From: Saprospiraceae bacterium
GTDB lineage: Bacteria > Bacteroidota > Bacteroidia > Chitinophagales > Saprospiraceae
Direction: 5' to 3'
DNA: 64,000 bases
NCBI GenBank assembly: GCA_016710585.1
Contig: JADJVN010000047.1
Coordinates: forward strand, 1 to 64,000
A model generated the notes under the pieces. The model did not search any database. It was not told where the DNA came from and saw only the letters and a list, made by a program, of their open reading frames with translations. Positions 17,804 through 29,656 of this stretch are shown here, piece after piece; the stretch's first letter is position 1, and every line of letters starts with the position of its first letter. Made by a program: the position numbers and the translations under genes.

Positions 17804-18556
17804 ATGATCTTATATTTTAAAAATTTAAATGAGGAATTAATCTCATTTGATAGTTCAGAAGGCATTGATATTTCGATAGCCTACACAAGCAAGTTCGATC
17901 AGGTGAATTGCTTTTATGCACCTTTTTTTCAAGATGAACCAGTCAAAATGGGAAGCTTCATTGGCTCCGTAGAACAAGGGGGACCAGTTAATTTTTTCAA
18001 TACTAAAATAAATATTCACGGCAATGGGACACATACAGAATGTGTTGGACACATCTCTAAGGAGAGAGAATCCATAATTGATGTACTCAATGAGAATATT
18101 TTCTTAGCACATCTCATTTCTCTATATCCTACCCAAAGGGAAAATGGTGATAAAGTCATAGAACGCTTTACACTTGAAAATCTGTGGCCTGAAGGTGCAT
18201 CGGATTGGAATACCTTAATCATCCGCACCTTGCCAAACGACAGCCAAAAGAAAAGTCAAAAATATTCTGGAACCAATCCTACATATATCGATGTTGAAGC
18301 CATGCGCTTTGTCGTCGAAAAGGGAATTCAACATATTCTGGTGGACCTGCCTTCAGTAGATAGAGAGGAGGATGGTGGTCGTCTGGAAGCGCATAATTGC
18401 TTTTGGATGGACGGTAGAGCAAAAAAATGTACCATTACAGAATTAATTTATGTGCCAGACAGCGTTTTAGATGGAAAATACGTATTAAATTTGCAGACAG
18501 CTTCTATAGCTTCTGACGCTGTACCTTCAAAACCAATATTGTATAAATTAAAATGA
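17804..18556 (+). CDS. Cyclase-family metal-dependent hydrolase (kynurenine formamidase-like)
   Basis: 250 residues of the PF04199 cyclase family, whose members include kynurenine formamidase, isatin hydrolase and polyketide cyclases. The metal-binding signature appears as HGNGTHTECVGH (relatives: HGTHxDxPxH). Further conserved points are LIIRTLPN and VDLPSVDREEDGG. The substrate is not predictable: tryptophan-degradation neighbours are absent, so formamidase activity is only one possibility. Its stop overlaps the next gene start by four bases (ATGA), indicating translational coupling. Confidence 0.85.
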   Translation: MILYFKNLNEELISFDSSEGIDISIAYTSKFDQVNCFYAPFFQDEPVKMGSFIGSVEQGGPVNFFNTKINIHGNGTHTECVGHISKERESIIDVLNENIFLAHLISLYPTQRENGDKVIERFTLENLWPEGASDWNTLIIRTLPNDSQKKSQKYSGTNPTYIDVEAMRFVVEKGIQHILVDLPSVDREEDGGRLEAHNCFWMDGRAKKCTITELIYVPDSVLDGKYVLNLQTASIASDAVPSKPILYKLK

Positions 18557-19206
18557 ACTACGCAGAAAAACAAATTCATGAGTTAAAGAATTTAGTCACG
18601 AGATATCGTCGGATACCTCAGCAGGCCCATCATGACTTTATAGCTTTCTATGAAAATTTCTACGGACTTATCCACCAACTGGATTTTGATGAAATGGTCG
18701 AAATCAAATTTACCTATTTAAAATCTTTATATCAACTAGAATTCCTAGATCTATTTTACAAACAATGCGATAAATTTATATTTGATCTTTTGAATCACGA
18801 TGAATTCAAACCGAGACATCAAAAAATTTATGAAGAAATCATTTTTTTGAAATCTTGTGCGCTTAAAGATGAGCTAAAGACCAAAGACTCAATGAATATA
18901 TTAGCCTCATTGGTCAAATTAAATAAAACAGAAAAAAAATTTCTTAAAACATACGAAACAGGATTATATCAGGAAGAAATGATTTTAGCGAAACCTTTAA
19001 TCGCAATGACCATTTTGTTGATATTATCGACCTTGGTGCTCACAGCTTCCCAGTTATTCATCATTCAACACTTTTATCAAAACCTCGTATCGGGTATTGA
19101 ATTGGCTCGAAATATTTGTTTTGGAATGGCAATTTCTTTATTTGTCTTTATTCAAGGGAGAGCATATTATAGATTAAAGAGAAAAGTGAGGTCCATTGTA
19201 AAATAA
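18553..19206 (+). CDS. Conserved-type membrane protein of unknown function
   Basis: 217 residues that I do not recognise. The first ~145 residues are hydrophilic and predicted helical, rich in Lys, Glu, Phe and Tyr (SRYRRIPQQ-like start, MVEIKFTYLKSLYQLEFLDL). Residues ~150-175 (AKPLIAMTILLILSTLVLTASQ) and ~185-205 (ICFGMAISLFVFIQGRAYY) are two transmembrane segments, followed by a basic tail. The layout suggests an inner-membrane protein with a large cytoplasmic N-terminal domain. Overlaps the cyclase-family gene by four bases, so it belongs to the same operon. Confidence 0.75.
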   Translation: MNYAEKQIHELKNLVTRYRRIPQQAHHDFIAFYENFYGLIHQLDFDEMVEIKFTYLKSLYQLEFLDLFYKQCDKFIFDLLNHDEFKPRHQKIYEEIIFLKSCALKDELKTKDSMNILASLVKLNKTEKKFLKTYETGLYQEEMILAKPLIAMTILLILSTLVLTASQLFIIQHFYQNLVSGIELARNICFGMAISLFVFIQGRAYYRLKRKVRSIVK

Positions 19207-19227
19207 TGCGCTGACTTAGTACCTTTG
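19196..19227 (+). promoter_or_regulatory. lspA promoter: -33 TTG and -7 TACCTTTG
   Basis: TTG at 19196-19198 and TACCTTTG at 19220-19227, separated by 21 bases. The -33 element lies inside the 3' end of the preceding gene. The box ends seven bases before the lspA ATG, leaving almost no 5' leader. Confidence 0.75.
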
Positions 19228-19234
19228 CGCTTAG

Positions 19235-19897
19235 ATGAATTCAAAAAAACTAACATATATCGCTATTTTGACCATATTTTTGGTTCTATTTATAGATCAA
19301 GCTTCTAAAATATGGGTGAAGACACATATGCAGCTTAACGAAGAATTTCTCATTTTTGGAATTCCTTGGGCTCGCATCCATTTCATCGAGAATGATGGAA
19401 TGGCTTTTGGTCTAAGCTTTGGGGGTGATTATGGCAAATTATTCTTAAGTATATTCCGATTATTGGCAGTGGGATTTTTATTTTATTTATTGAAGAATAT
19501 TATTCAATCCAAAGAAAAAACAGGAATCATTGTTGCCTTTAGTCTCATCTTAGCAGGTGCGCTGGGCAATATTATCGACAGTATTTTTTATGGCGTAATT
19601 TTCTCAAAATCCCCATTTCATGGAGGAGAATTAGCGACACTTTTCCCAGCAGAAGGAGGCTATGCGCCTTGGCTTATGGGATGGGTTGTAGATATGTTTT
19701 ATTTTCCAATGTTTCAAGGGCATTTCCCCAGTTGGTTTCCGATTTGGCCAGGTGAAGAGTATGAGTTTTTCAGACCAATATTCAATGTAGCAGATTCCGC
19801 TATATTTACTGGAATTTGTATATTTTTAATATTCTATCGCAGCTTTTTTAGTGCGGAAAAGAAGCAAGAGGAAAAAGCAGAAGCATTGCTAGATTAA
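19235..19897 (+). CDS. lspA: Lipoprotein signal peptidase (signal peptidase II)
   Basis: Inner-membrane aspartic protease that cleaves prolipoprotein signal peptides. 220 residues, somewhat longer than the enterobacterial enzyme, as in many Bacteroidota. Four transmembrane segments are evident. Family motifs: FIENDGMAFGL near residue 50, ALGNIIDSIFYGVIF with the first catalytic Asp, and FNVADSAIFTGI with the second. The insertion between the last two motifs (FPAEGGYAPWLMGWVVDMFY) is typical of the phylum. Has its own promoter despite a gap of only 28 bases after the upstream operon. Confidence 0.96.
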   Translation: MNSKKLTYIAILTIFLVLFIDQASKIWVKTHMQLNEEFLIFGIPWARIHFIENDGMAFGLSFGGDYGKLFLSIFRLLAVGFLFYLLKNIIQSKEKTGIIVAFSLILAGALGNIIDSIFYGVIFSKSPFHGGELATLFPAEGGYAPWLMGWVVDMFYFPMFQGHFPSWFPIWPGEEYEFFRPIFNVADSAIFTGICIFLIFYRSFFSAEKKQEEKAEALLD

Positions 19898-20266
19898 AAA
19901 ACCAACAGTAAGTAATCCACTAATACAAAAAGCCGAACAACCACAATGGGATTTTATTTCCCACACCTACCATCTGTTCATCGATGAAATATACAATATT
20001 GACGAATACATACCTCGATTTTTAATTAAATTGATGTACGTAATAGTCAATATTAAATAAAAATGATGATTAAAAACATCAATATTATTTAAAAACGCTT
20101 ACTGTAATCATCAAATTTTATAATTAATTCATTAACAGCTGCTTAGCAATGATAAAATTGAAAAAGCTGAATAATCACAATGGGTTTTCCTTTTACTTTG
20201 TCTACAGTTTATTTTTTGATGGTAAAAAAATCTTTGAGTTACGTAATTTGTGAATGAGCGGGAAGA
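19898..20266. other. Intergenic stretch with an imperfect 24-bp repeat pair
   Basis: Lies between convergent lspA and the giant minus-strand gene. aaaaagccgaacaaccacaa plus tggg (19927-19950) and aaaaagctgaataatcacaa plus tggg (20161-20184) are the same 24 bases with three C/T differences. A short open frame without a start runs through 19898-20060 (reads ...KAEQPQWDFISHTYHLF...) and may be a gene remnant. No clear terminator was seen. Confidence 0.5.
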
Positions 20267-23200
20267 TTATCTTAACAAAGTCACATCTCCATAGATCGTC
20301 TCTATCCGATCATCACAAGCACGAATTTTGGCTACCCAGACGAGTACTCCAGGATTGCAATCTTGAGTTCGGTATTTACCATTCCAACCATGTTCATCTG
20401 TGGGATAAAAATTTTGCTTGATATACATCTGTTCTCCCCATCGATCATAAATAGCGAATGAGAAAATATAATCTACATTTTCACTATAAACTAGTTTGAA
20501 CAAATCATTCAAATTATCACCATTTGGACTGAATACATTTGGCGCATAAACATGTGCTTGAAGATCAACCTTAACTGTTGCCGCACTTTCGACAAAACAA
20601 CCATTATTGTCCCGCACTCTGATACTATATCGTGTTGTATTCTGTGGATGAAGTGTTCTATTGTAAATAGCCAAAGTATCAATCAATGTTCCATCACCAT
20701 ACCATTTTAATTCGCTTATACGTCCCGGGTCTATGCCTGTTTGTACTTCTAAATAAACACTATCTCTGCATGATATAGTTGTATCGCGAAGCAATACTAC
20801 ATCCAATGGAGCAGGTTCTACAATTTCATAAGTTCGTGTAGTTATGCAGCCATTTTTATCTTCAATCCGAATGGTATATTTTCCAGGAGAAAGTGAGACA
20901 AATTTCCCAGTAGAATTTCGACTGAGTTCTTTTGACCCTTGATCTAAAAGAACAAATGTAAATGGTGCTGTTCCTCCTTTGATGTCATTTACTTCAATGA
21001 TTGCATTCTTTTCACCATAACATTTGGGATCTCTAGAATTGCTATTGACATCTGTTATGAATGCTTCTGCAGCTATCACATCAACAGTATCATTGCTTGT
21101 ACAACCAGTACTTTTATCCCTCACTTCCAGAAGATATCTTCCTGGCGTCCCTGCTTCAAATCTATCTCTTGAAGGATCAGAAATTACGCCACCTATCAAT
21201 GTCCATTTGATATCTACATTTTGACCAGATGAGTTGAGCGAATTTCCTATAAAAACAGTAGGCGTATCACAACTCAATCTGCCATCCTCTCCTGCATCTA
21301 CAAAAGGGGCTTTATCAATATTGAATTCCAATTCTACAGAATCACTACTACAACCTTGTGCTTCTACTACATAGCGAATTTTATACTTACCATCTGAGAT
21401 TGTAGCAAGATTAATTTTCCCATTTTTACTTATTACTGATTGAATATTTACATCATTAGTTTTCCACTCACCTCCTAAATCTTGACCATTCAATGCAGTA
21501 TTGAGATCAATAATAGAGTCTTTCTTTTCACAAATAGCATATGTAGATTGCAGTGCATTACCTGCTTCTGGTGCTTTTACGATTATTATTTTTTGAGTAG
21601 ATGTATCTTTACATCCCCCTATATTGTTGTTCAATTTATACTGCACAGTATATTCTCCAGCTTGATATTGTGCAGGGATCAAAATACCAGTGACGATAGA
21701 TTGAGCTTGAGTTATACCTGGACCAGAAATGATCGACCATGATCCAGCTTGTGTGCCACTGCACAACATGTTCTGAAGATCAAAGCCAGTTTGAGATTGA
21801 TTACATAATACACCTTTTATAGGTTGAGTGCAGACCGAAGGACAGCATAGAATTACTTTTACAATCAGCGTATCAGAAACATTAATACATGGTAAATTCT
21901 GATCCGTCGTTGTCGCTATAAACTTCAAAATTGAACCTGATGGATATCCCGTAAAATCTTTTGCAGACCATGGGCCAGGAGGTATATTTCCATTTATGAT
22001 TTGCCAATTGGCATTGGGATCACCAGATAAAATAAATTTTCCAAAATCTAATAATGTACTCATATTAGCGGTAGAAGAATTACATACTTCAACAGTATCT
22101 TTTAATATACTAAACTCAGTATGAATTCTTACTAATGCTGCTTTTGAAGTATCACTTCCACAATCTTTATTTCCAGAATCAATCACAATACATCTATAGT
22201 AAGTACTGTCTTTTTTATTCGAAGGCGGTATAAAATTTGAATTGATTGCACCATTTATATTTGTCCAAATTACATTGTCTTTTGAAGATTGCCATTGAAA
22301 TGTTTGGTTACTTCCTATTGCAGAAACATTTAAGCTTTGATTCCCACCGATGCATTCTGTAAACCCTTGAGGAGAGCTACTAATAGCAATGGATGAATTC
22401 ACTTTAATCTCTGCTACTCTGGTTATCGCATCATTGCAATCTTTATTCAATGATCTCGCAACCATTCTATAATATTTTGTCCCAGATTGACTTGTGTTAA
22501 TCCTCCATTTGGTAGTAGTCGCAGATGGAATATCCGTCCAAGGGCCATTTGGGGTGTCCGCTATTTGCCATTGAATATTCAATGTTTGTTGACTCGTATC
22601 AGCTTCTGCTTTTAGTTCCACTACATTGCCAATACATACTTGTGTATCTCTGACTTGCACGATGATCTTCGGATCCGGAAGTATTTCTACTTTGGCTACT
22701 ATTGAAGTGTCTTTGCAATATCCATTTTCAGAACTTAATCCAACATAAAAATAACGTGTACCAGCTGAATTGGTATTAATGATCAATTCAGATTTATTAG
22801 TACCTATATTTAAATATGGACCAGAACTATTATTGGCAACTCTCCAACTGTAATTTAATAAATTGTTTCCAGCAATAAGTTTCAATGTATCTGTTTTCCC
22901 GATACAATTTACCTTATCAAATAAATCAGCAGTAATTTGAATTTTTGGATCTATGGTAATCTTTACTGGATTAAGAAATGCTGTGTCGCAGCCTTCACCT
23001 GTAGTGTATGCTATTAATCTATAATATCGATTGCCTGGCATTCCATTCGGCATATAATTCAAGTTGGTGGCTCCATTGATGTCTGTCCATAATCCATTAA
23101 AATTGGGAGCAGATTGCCACTGATAATTCAATGCATTGATTCCACCTTTTGCACCTAAAGATTTTAACTCTATAAAACTATGTTCACAAATACCTATATC

Positions 23201-26200
23201 CTTAAGAGTGGTTTCAAAATGTGGATCATCTACTACAGTAATTTTTACCAATGCACCAGTATCCTTACAAAATCCATTGATTGAACTTATGATTGGCTTG
23301 TATAAAAACAAACCTGTATCTTGGGATGGTGGCTCAAAGATGGTATTGTTATCACCGATTTCTTCAAATGCAAATGTCAACGGATTCCATTTCGTCCAAC
23401 TCACTGTCGCACCATTACTCAGGCTGATTTGAACTTTAGCTTCCCCATCTTTGCATTCTAAAAGATCCATTGCTTGAAGACTATGTGTAGGCAAAGAATC
23501 TATGCTAACTTTTATAGAAGAAGTTACTGCATTATCACAAGCATTTCCTGAAGAACTAAAATTAAATTTATAATAGAATACGCCCAATGTTTTGTGTGCG
23601 ATCAAAGACAAACTATCGCCTATAGGTGTCCATGGTCCTTGAGAAGAAGAGGATTGTTCCCATGAATAACTAGGTACTCCAATACCACCTTTAACAGATG
23701 CAATAAGTACAATAGTCTGACCTAAACAAGCACCTGTATCTTGGGTAAAAAATTCTACAACTGGATCATCAACTACTTCAACAATACAGAAATCAGATGT
23801 GTCTGTGCAATTGTTTGCAGTATTGCTGAGCAAGACTCTATAATAACAAGTGCCGACAGTATTTTGATCTGGTATGAAATTATTTGAATTTGTACCAATA
23901 TTAGAATAATTACCCTGTGGACCAGATTTGATGATTTTTGCCATTGGTAACGAACAATACCAAAACTAGGCGCTACATTCACAACTAAAGGAATACTGCC
24001 TCCAACACAGGTCTGTATTGAATTAGGCGGCGATATTATTTTAATTCCTGAACCTAAACGATTCACTTCAATGACGTCATAACAACCATCAGTCCCACTT
24101 AACTTAAAGAAATAAGTTCCAAAGCTATCCATCTCTGTGACTTGCCCAGTCGCAGAATCAATTTTTGCGGTAACGAGACCATCAGACTCTATACTCCATT
24201 TATGGAGCGGTGGAGCATTCAAAAGTTTTACTTGACTTTGACTACACAGATCGATATCTTGACCTGCATCTATACCTCCTACTCTTACAGAATCAATGAT
24301 AGTGGTGCTGAGTTCACAGCCTCCATTGGACACAATATACCTGAACTGATAGACCCCATTTTGAACAGGTGACACAGTAACATCATTACTATTTGCATTT
24401 GGGCTATAATTGATCTGCCATGAACCCACAGGTCCTCTTATATATTCCCATCTGGCAGTGAATCCTGGAGCTAATGCTGCCCCTTTGAGCAAAATTTCAT
24501 TCTTTGCACAGATGGTGTCGCGGTCTTTGACTGGAAAAACAGCGAATGTTGGAGAATTGATCACAGTCACACGATCACAAGTAGTAGGACAGTCATTAGA
24601 GCTAATGCAATATTCAAAAACATAGATACCAGGTCCGCTAAGCCCAAGCATCAATGGTGCCGCATCAGTAGTGGGATGTGGGAGTCCCGATGTCTGCGGT
24701 CCAGAAATCTGAGACCATATACCAGTGGCTGCTAGACCTGGGAAGGTAGATTCTAATGGTACCGTCGATGCATTGCATAGCTTCAAGGTATCGAATGGCA
24801 GTGTAGCTTCAGGTATATAATCGATGATCACATCATCTATGCTGGGCTGATCTCCACATACTGGATCTGCTATAATATTCCATCTGAGTCTGTTTCTCCC
24901 GGGCATTAATTTTATTTTAGCTTTTGGGTTGGTCACTTCAGTTGAAGGGAGAAAGTCAACTCCGATACTAGATACTCCTGGCTCAATATCTTCGATAGAC
25001 CAAAAACCTATCATCCCACTTGGTGCAGGAATGGCAGACAGATTAATTATACTGTCTTCAGGACAATGCACTTGGTCAATACCAGCATCCGCTATAGGCG
25101 TAGTGCGACCTATTCTGAGCTCTACTTCCTTTGAACTAGAACACACCCCATTATCGATTACCCAAAGAAACTTATAGATACCCGGCATTAAGCCAGTCAC
25201 AGAGGTGATCGGAGAAGCAGGAGACTGAATCAGGGCTGTGGCTCCATCAGTCTGAATCCATCTGCCTGAAGGGCCTTGGGGCGCCTCTGCTTCCAAAGTA
25301 GCGCTGAGAGGTGTAGCATTATTGCATATCTTAATGAGAGATTCCTTGACTTTGGCTTTACTGCCACCGATGGTGATGACTACTGTATCCGCCTGTGCAG
25401 GACAAGGGGCAAGAGACACTTTCCACACAAATCGATAAGTCCCCGATGTCAATCCTGATGCCTGAGTGATCTCTACTGCTGGATTGCTTATACTAGCTCC
25501 GGGAGGATTTCCAGCTGCTTGTGACCAGAGCCCTGCAGTACCTGTCGGAGCTAGTGGAGAAGCAGCCAATGTGATACTTGTAGTCCCCAAAGGCAAACAT
25601 TTGTCTCGTCCAGCATCTGGAGCATTGGCTCCAGGAGTAGCTGAAACTGTGATCACCACATCATCCGAATTGCCAGATTGATCACAACCATTGCGCAAAG
25701 TGAAACGCAGGGTGTAGCTAGTCCTTGGAATGAGTCCACTCACTCTTGCATCAGGATCATGGATATCTGTAAATATGAGATTCGCTCCTGAAGGACTGAC
25801 TACTGTCCAAGTACCTTCCACTCCAGCAGGAATGGGCGAAGGCCTAGCTCGGAGCTGCACGAATCCGCCGCTGCAGATATTCTGATCTGCTCCAGCATTC
25901 GGCTGTGGAGGAGGAAACTGAGCAGTACGCACTGTCACTGTATCATAGGTGCTACCGCAGAACTCACCTCCATAGGACCTATAGAGAAACTTATATGTAG
26001 CATCGATACTCATACCACTTACATTGGTGACAATGCTATTCGGACTCGCTATCACAGGAGTAGCTGCCGCCTTAGGCTGTACTGAGAGGAACTTCCACTC
26101 TGGAGTCTTTACCGTATTCCCCGCTAGTCCTGTACTCATACCACAAATCAGCTGATCTGTACCACCTCGGGCAGTGTCAGGAGGACTGCTGAAATCTATG

Positions 26201-27804
26201 ATAAACCTTGCCTTACTTCCATTGCAGCTCGGGATTCCCGCTGATCCATATACGACTGGAATCTCATAAATATAAGTCCCTGTGGGTGCATCTTTGCTGA
26301 TATTGATAAAATACTGATATTGGTGAGTAGTATTATTGAAGCACATGTCTGCTTTGGTAAGAAAAGTAGCATTGGGAGCATTGATAGGCTTGAAATCAAC
26401 GCCATCTACTATGAATTTGAGGCCTTCACTTAGGATAGGCACAAGATCAGTAGGAATGGGAAAATGATAGAATGCCTGACTCCCAAATACATTGATCGCT
26501 GAAAATCGTGATAAAGTTCTACAACCTATATTGAACTTAGAAAGATCTTTATCCTCACAATTATTGGAAGTATAATAACTTATGCCTTCAGATTCTTGCA
26601 TGATGAGAACATTAAGCTTTGTCGTAGTTAGGCAGCCTGACTGGCAGACGATCTGGTATTGCACTTCAAATAAACCTGGGCTGAGATTCTTTAGAACTAA
26701 GGTCTTATTGGTTAAAGTAATGGTAGTGGGTTGAGGCTGTCTGATCGTGCAAGTCCATACATCGCAAAATCCTGTTGGATTGATACTCCATTCAGATTTT
26801 TCGCCATCATGTATATTGGGAAGATTACCTTCTAGGACAATGCTATCTGGAATACCACAGAAGTAAATATACTCATTCCCTAATTTGTCTCGAAACTTCT
26901 TATATCCTGTAGGATCTAATCTGGCTCGAGTTCCTTCTTCTGAGGCAGCGACCCCAATGACAGTATCATACTTGGTCTGAGTACCACAATTAGGATTGGT
27001 TATCTTGTACTCGATGATATATCTGGTACCAGTCTGCATTCCAGAATATGAGGTACTAGTAGAAGTAGGACTCGAAAAGCTAAGCCCTCCCCCACCAGCA
27101 GGTTCTATCACAGTCCACTGTGCTTTGCCATTCTTACCTGGACAACTGCCCAATGCTAGAGCCGAATTACCACACACAGGAAGCACAATTCTGGTCTTGA
27201 TCTTGGGTACAAAGTCTTCGATATGAATCTTCAGAGAATCATCGAAACGACAGCCTTTAATATTGATAAATGAATAAAATAATATATAATCTCCATTTTG
27301 GGGACAATAATCCAACTGTGAAGTGTCCGGGTAGAAGTAGCCACCTACTTCATAACCCTTGCCCTGTGAAAGCGTCCATTCTGAATTATATCCTGAAGGA
27401 GCAGTATTGCGTGGATTAAGCTTGATTGCTCCAGTATAACAGGGCTGAGAGATATCTGCACCAGCATCTGGTCTCTGCACGAACCCAACTATATGTGTAA
27501 CCTGTTGTACCGCTATACCCTGTCCACAAGTCACACTAAGCTCAAAGACATAAACACCTGCAGCTAATGGTGGAAGTACATCTGTCTGTAAGGCAGCAGC
27601 ATCTTGTATAGTACTAGCAGGACCAGAGATCTGCTTCCACAAGGTCTTGCCTTGGATTACACCAGCTGCATGACCATCAAGATGGATGCCTTGAGAGCCA
27701 CACCAAGTGGCATTGGCACCTGCATTGATGGTGCAGTTGATTTGAGTATTGGCATTGAAACTGAATAGAAAAAACAAAATAAAAGAAAAAAAATATTGAT
27801 TCAT
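20267..27804 (-). pseudogene. Giant T9SS type B sorting-domain protein with Ig/PKD-like repeats, split by a frameshift
   Basis: Two overlapping minus-strand frames form one gene. The first (27804 to 23773) starts with a signal peptide (MNQYFFSFILFFLFSFNANT, then Q) and holds PKD/Ig-like modules with recurring G-A-D-x-x-x-C and W-S-x-x-S-G-P. The second (in the other frame to 20267) continues with about six Ig-like modules marked by YQWQ ... GPW ... YYR ... C, then VFSPNGDNLNDLF and IYDRWGEQMY ... GWNGKY, a type B sorting domain. The frame changes near 23930, inside a module, just after RYQWQKSS. The total span is 7538 bases, one short of a multiple of three, so one added base restores a protein of 2512 residues. 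Either a recent inactivating deletion or a sequence error. Intact, it would be a secreted or cell-surface giant. Confidence 0.88.
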
Positions 27805-27832
27805 TTATTAGTCTATTTCATTTAAGAAGATT

Positions 27833-28772
27833 TTAGTTAACATTTCGACAAAGGCGAAAGCCAAAGATTTGCCAGGATCTAACTGCCTCAGAGAGATTAG
27901 AATATTCTAACATTCAAATGCGAGTTCCGGGAAATAGGAGCCGCACGTCTCCCATCCGTTGCCATGAGCGCCAAACACGATCAGCTACCCTCTAGATCCA
28001 TTCTCACAATTAGTCTCAGCAAATCCAATTTGTAAAAAATCATAACACCATTCCATGACATTTCCAGTAAAATCATAGAAGCCGAGCTCATTGGGTGCTT
28101 TTTAGCAATCGGGTGAGTCTTAATCCCTGAGTTCAAGCCGTACCATGCCACTGCATCAATATTATCTGAACCTGAGTATTGGTATCCCTTTGACTTATTT
28201 CCACCTCGAGCAGCGTACTCCCACTCCGCCTCGCAAGGGAGGCGGTAGCCATCTGCATCTATATTCCAGCTCACCTGCCACTTGACATCATCATAAATAT
28301 TGCCATTCTCAGGGTCAGGATTCTTGTCTATGGTGTATACAGGGCTGAGTCCCTGCATGATGCTCAGTGTATTGCAGAATTCTACACAGTCATACCAACT
28401 AACTTCCTCCACTGGACACAATGGACCACATGAACTAAAGTATGAAGGATTATTCCCCATGACTTGTTGCCAGAGTTGCTGTGTGACTTCATACTTGGAG
28501 ATATAAAAACTTGGTAACCTTACTTCATGAGCTGGTTTTGCGTCATCAATAACAGTTAATCCATTCTTATCATCCCTGCCAGGTAGTCCCCCCATAATAA
28601 AGCTGCCACCTTCTACTAGTACCATGTCATCAGCAAGACTTGAAAGAGAGCGCTGTGAAGATAAGCTAGAAAGAGTAAGACAACAATGGACTGCGAAAAC
28701 ATAACATAATAGTCTAAAACTATTACTAATAGATTTCGAATTCAATAGACATATTGGTTTTTGTATTTTCAT
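27833..28772 (-). pseudogene. Decayed formylglycine-generating-enzyme/SUMF1-like protein
   Basis: The first ~225 codons from the ATG at 28772 read as a typical bacterial FGE-sulfatase-domain protein: signal-like N-terminus, VLVEGGSFIMGG, YISKYEVTQQLWQQVMG, PVEEVSWYDCVEFCNTLS, YRLPCEAEWEYAARGG. After HPIAKK the frame is lost. PNELGFYDFTGNVMEWCYDF continues in a second frame, which then hits a stop after NGSRG. The expected end (RVW..., FGFRLCRNVN) is found in yet other frames, with another stop in between. At least two frameshifts plus a stop argue for a real pseudogene rather than one read error. FGE-type domains act either as Cys-to-formylglycine oxidases or as C-type-lectin-like surface proteins. 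The leftover frame ends at 27981. Confidence 0.85.
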
Positions 28773-29162
28773 TTTTCTAAAACAATTACATTGCAGCTTT
28801 GAACTACTTAATGATTTTAATTGAAATTACCTAAAATTGTGAACCACCCTGTTAATCTAATGACCCCTTCAAGCTAATAAATGCTGCTTTTCAATTTAGA
28901 ATGTTATGGAATGATGATTAAAAACATGATTACTAATTTGGCTGATATTGTTATTTGTTTTTTACAATAGAAAACGAAATGAGTAATAAAAAAAATTAAT
29001 ATGATATGCTAGAGTATAATTTTAGAGCAAATATGTCAATAGTAAAATTACTATTTGTAAAATTGATGTAAATATCATTATAAAGTAGAGATGTAATTAT
29101 CACCATTTTTCTAGTATAGAACTAAATTCAACTTAAATTGGTTTTTAATTTTAAGATAGCAT
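28773..29162. other. AT-rich intergenic stretch, nothing recognised
   Basis: 390 bases between two divergently oriented broken genes. No ORF of note, no repeat from the families seen elsewhere, no TAnnTTTG box near either start. It may be eroded sequence belonging to the same decaying block. Confidence 0.5.
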
Positions 29163-29539
29163 ATGTCTATAATAAAATTACCCATGAGATTTGAAGGCTA
29201 TAAAGGAGAAAAAGTGCTTTATGCATTATTTGATTTTAGTACAAATCTTTCATGTATTAGTGAAGAATTTGCTCCACAAATAGCCAATTTAGAAGCTTCC
29301 ATAAGCCTAGACGACTCGCTACTGCATCAGAGCATCATTTTATTGAGATAAAGTCAAGAATATCAGCCGATTTTTACCTTCAGGATATGCATCTATCCGA
29401 TGAATCCCTAGTGGTACATGGGCTTTCAGAAGAAGTGATTATTGGTGCCACAACCATGCAGAAATGGAGGATCAAACTCGATTTTGAACACGATACTGTA
29501 GTGGTGGATCCTTCTGTTTCGAAGTTACAGTTGATATAA
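29163..29539 (+). pseudogene. Retropepsin-like aspartic protease (clan AA) remnant, frameshifted
   Basis: Codons 1-62 read MSIIKLPMRFEGYKGEKVLY and then ALFDFSTNLSCIS, which aligns with the single-Asp active-site strand of small bacterial retropepsin-like proteins (usually FDSGA). That frame stops at 29351. A second frame carries on from about 29312 with SEHHFIEIKSRISADFY, SDESLVVHGLSEEVIIGA and TTMQKWRIKLDFEHDTVVVD to the stop at 29537-29539, exactly the family's C-terminal half. The whole span is 377 bases, one short of a full 126 codons. The active-site Gly-Ala is replaced by Phe-Ser-Thr, so activity may have been lost before the frameshift. No promoter box was seen. Confidence 0.75.
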
Positions 29540-29614
29540 AGTGTAGTTACTAGTTCATTGATAGTAAATTGTGATTTTCTTTTCTACGTGCAGCTTTTTA
29601 CTTTTTTAAAAATA

Positions 29615-29644
29615 CATCGGACATTTCAATTAAAACATCCGATG
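29615..29644 (-). terminator. Probable terminator of glutamine synthetase III gene
   Basis: Arms catcgga (29615-29621) and tccgatg (29638-29644). On the minus strand the stem is followed by tattttta. Located 13 bases past the stop codon at 29657. Confidence 0.6.
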
Positions 29645-29656
29645 CAATTGTATTTT

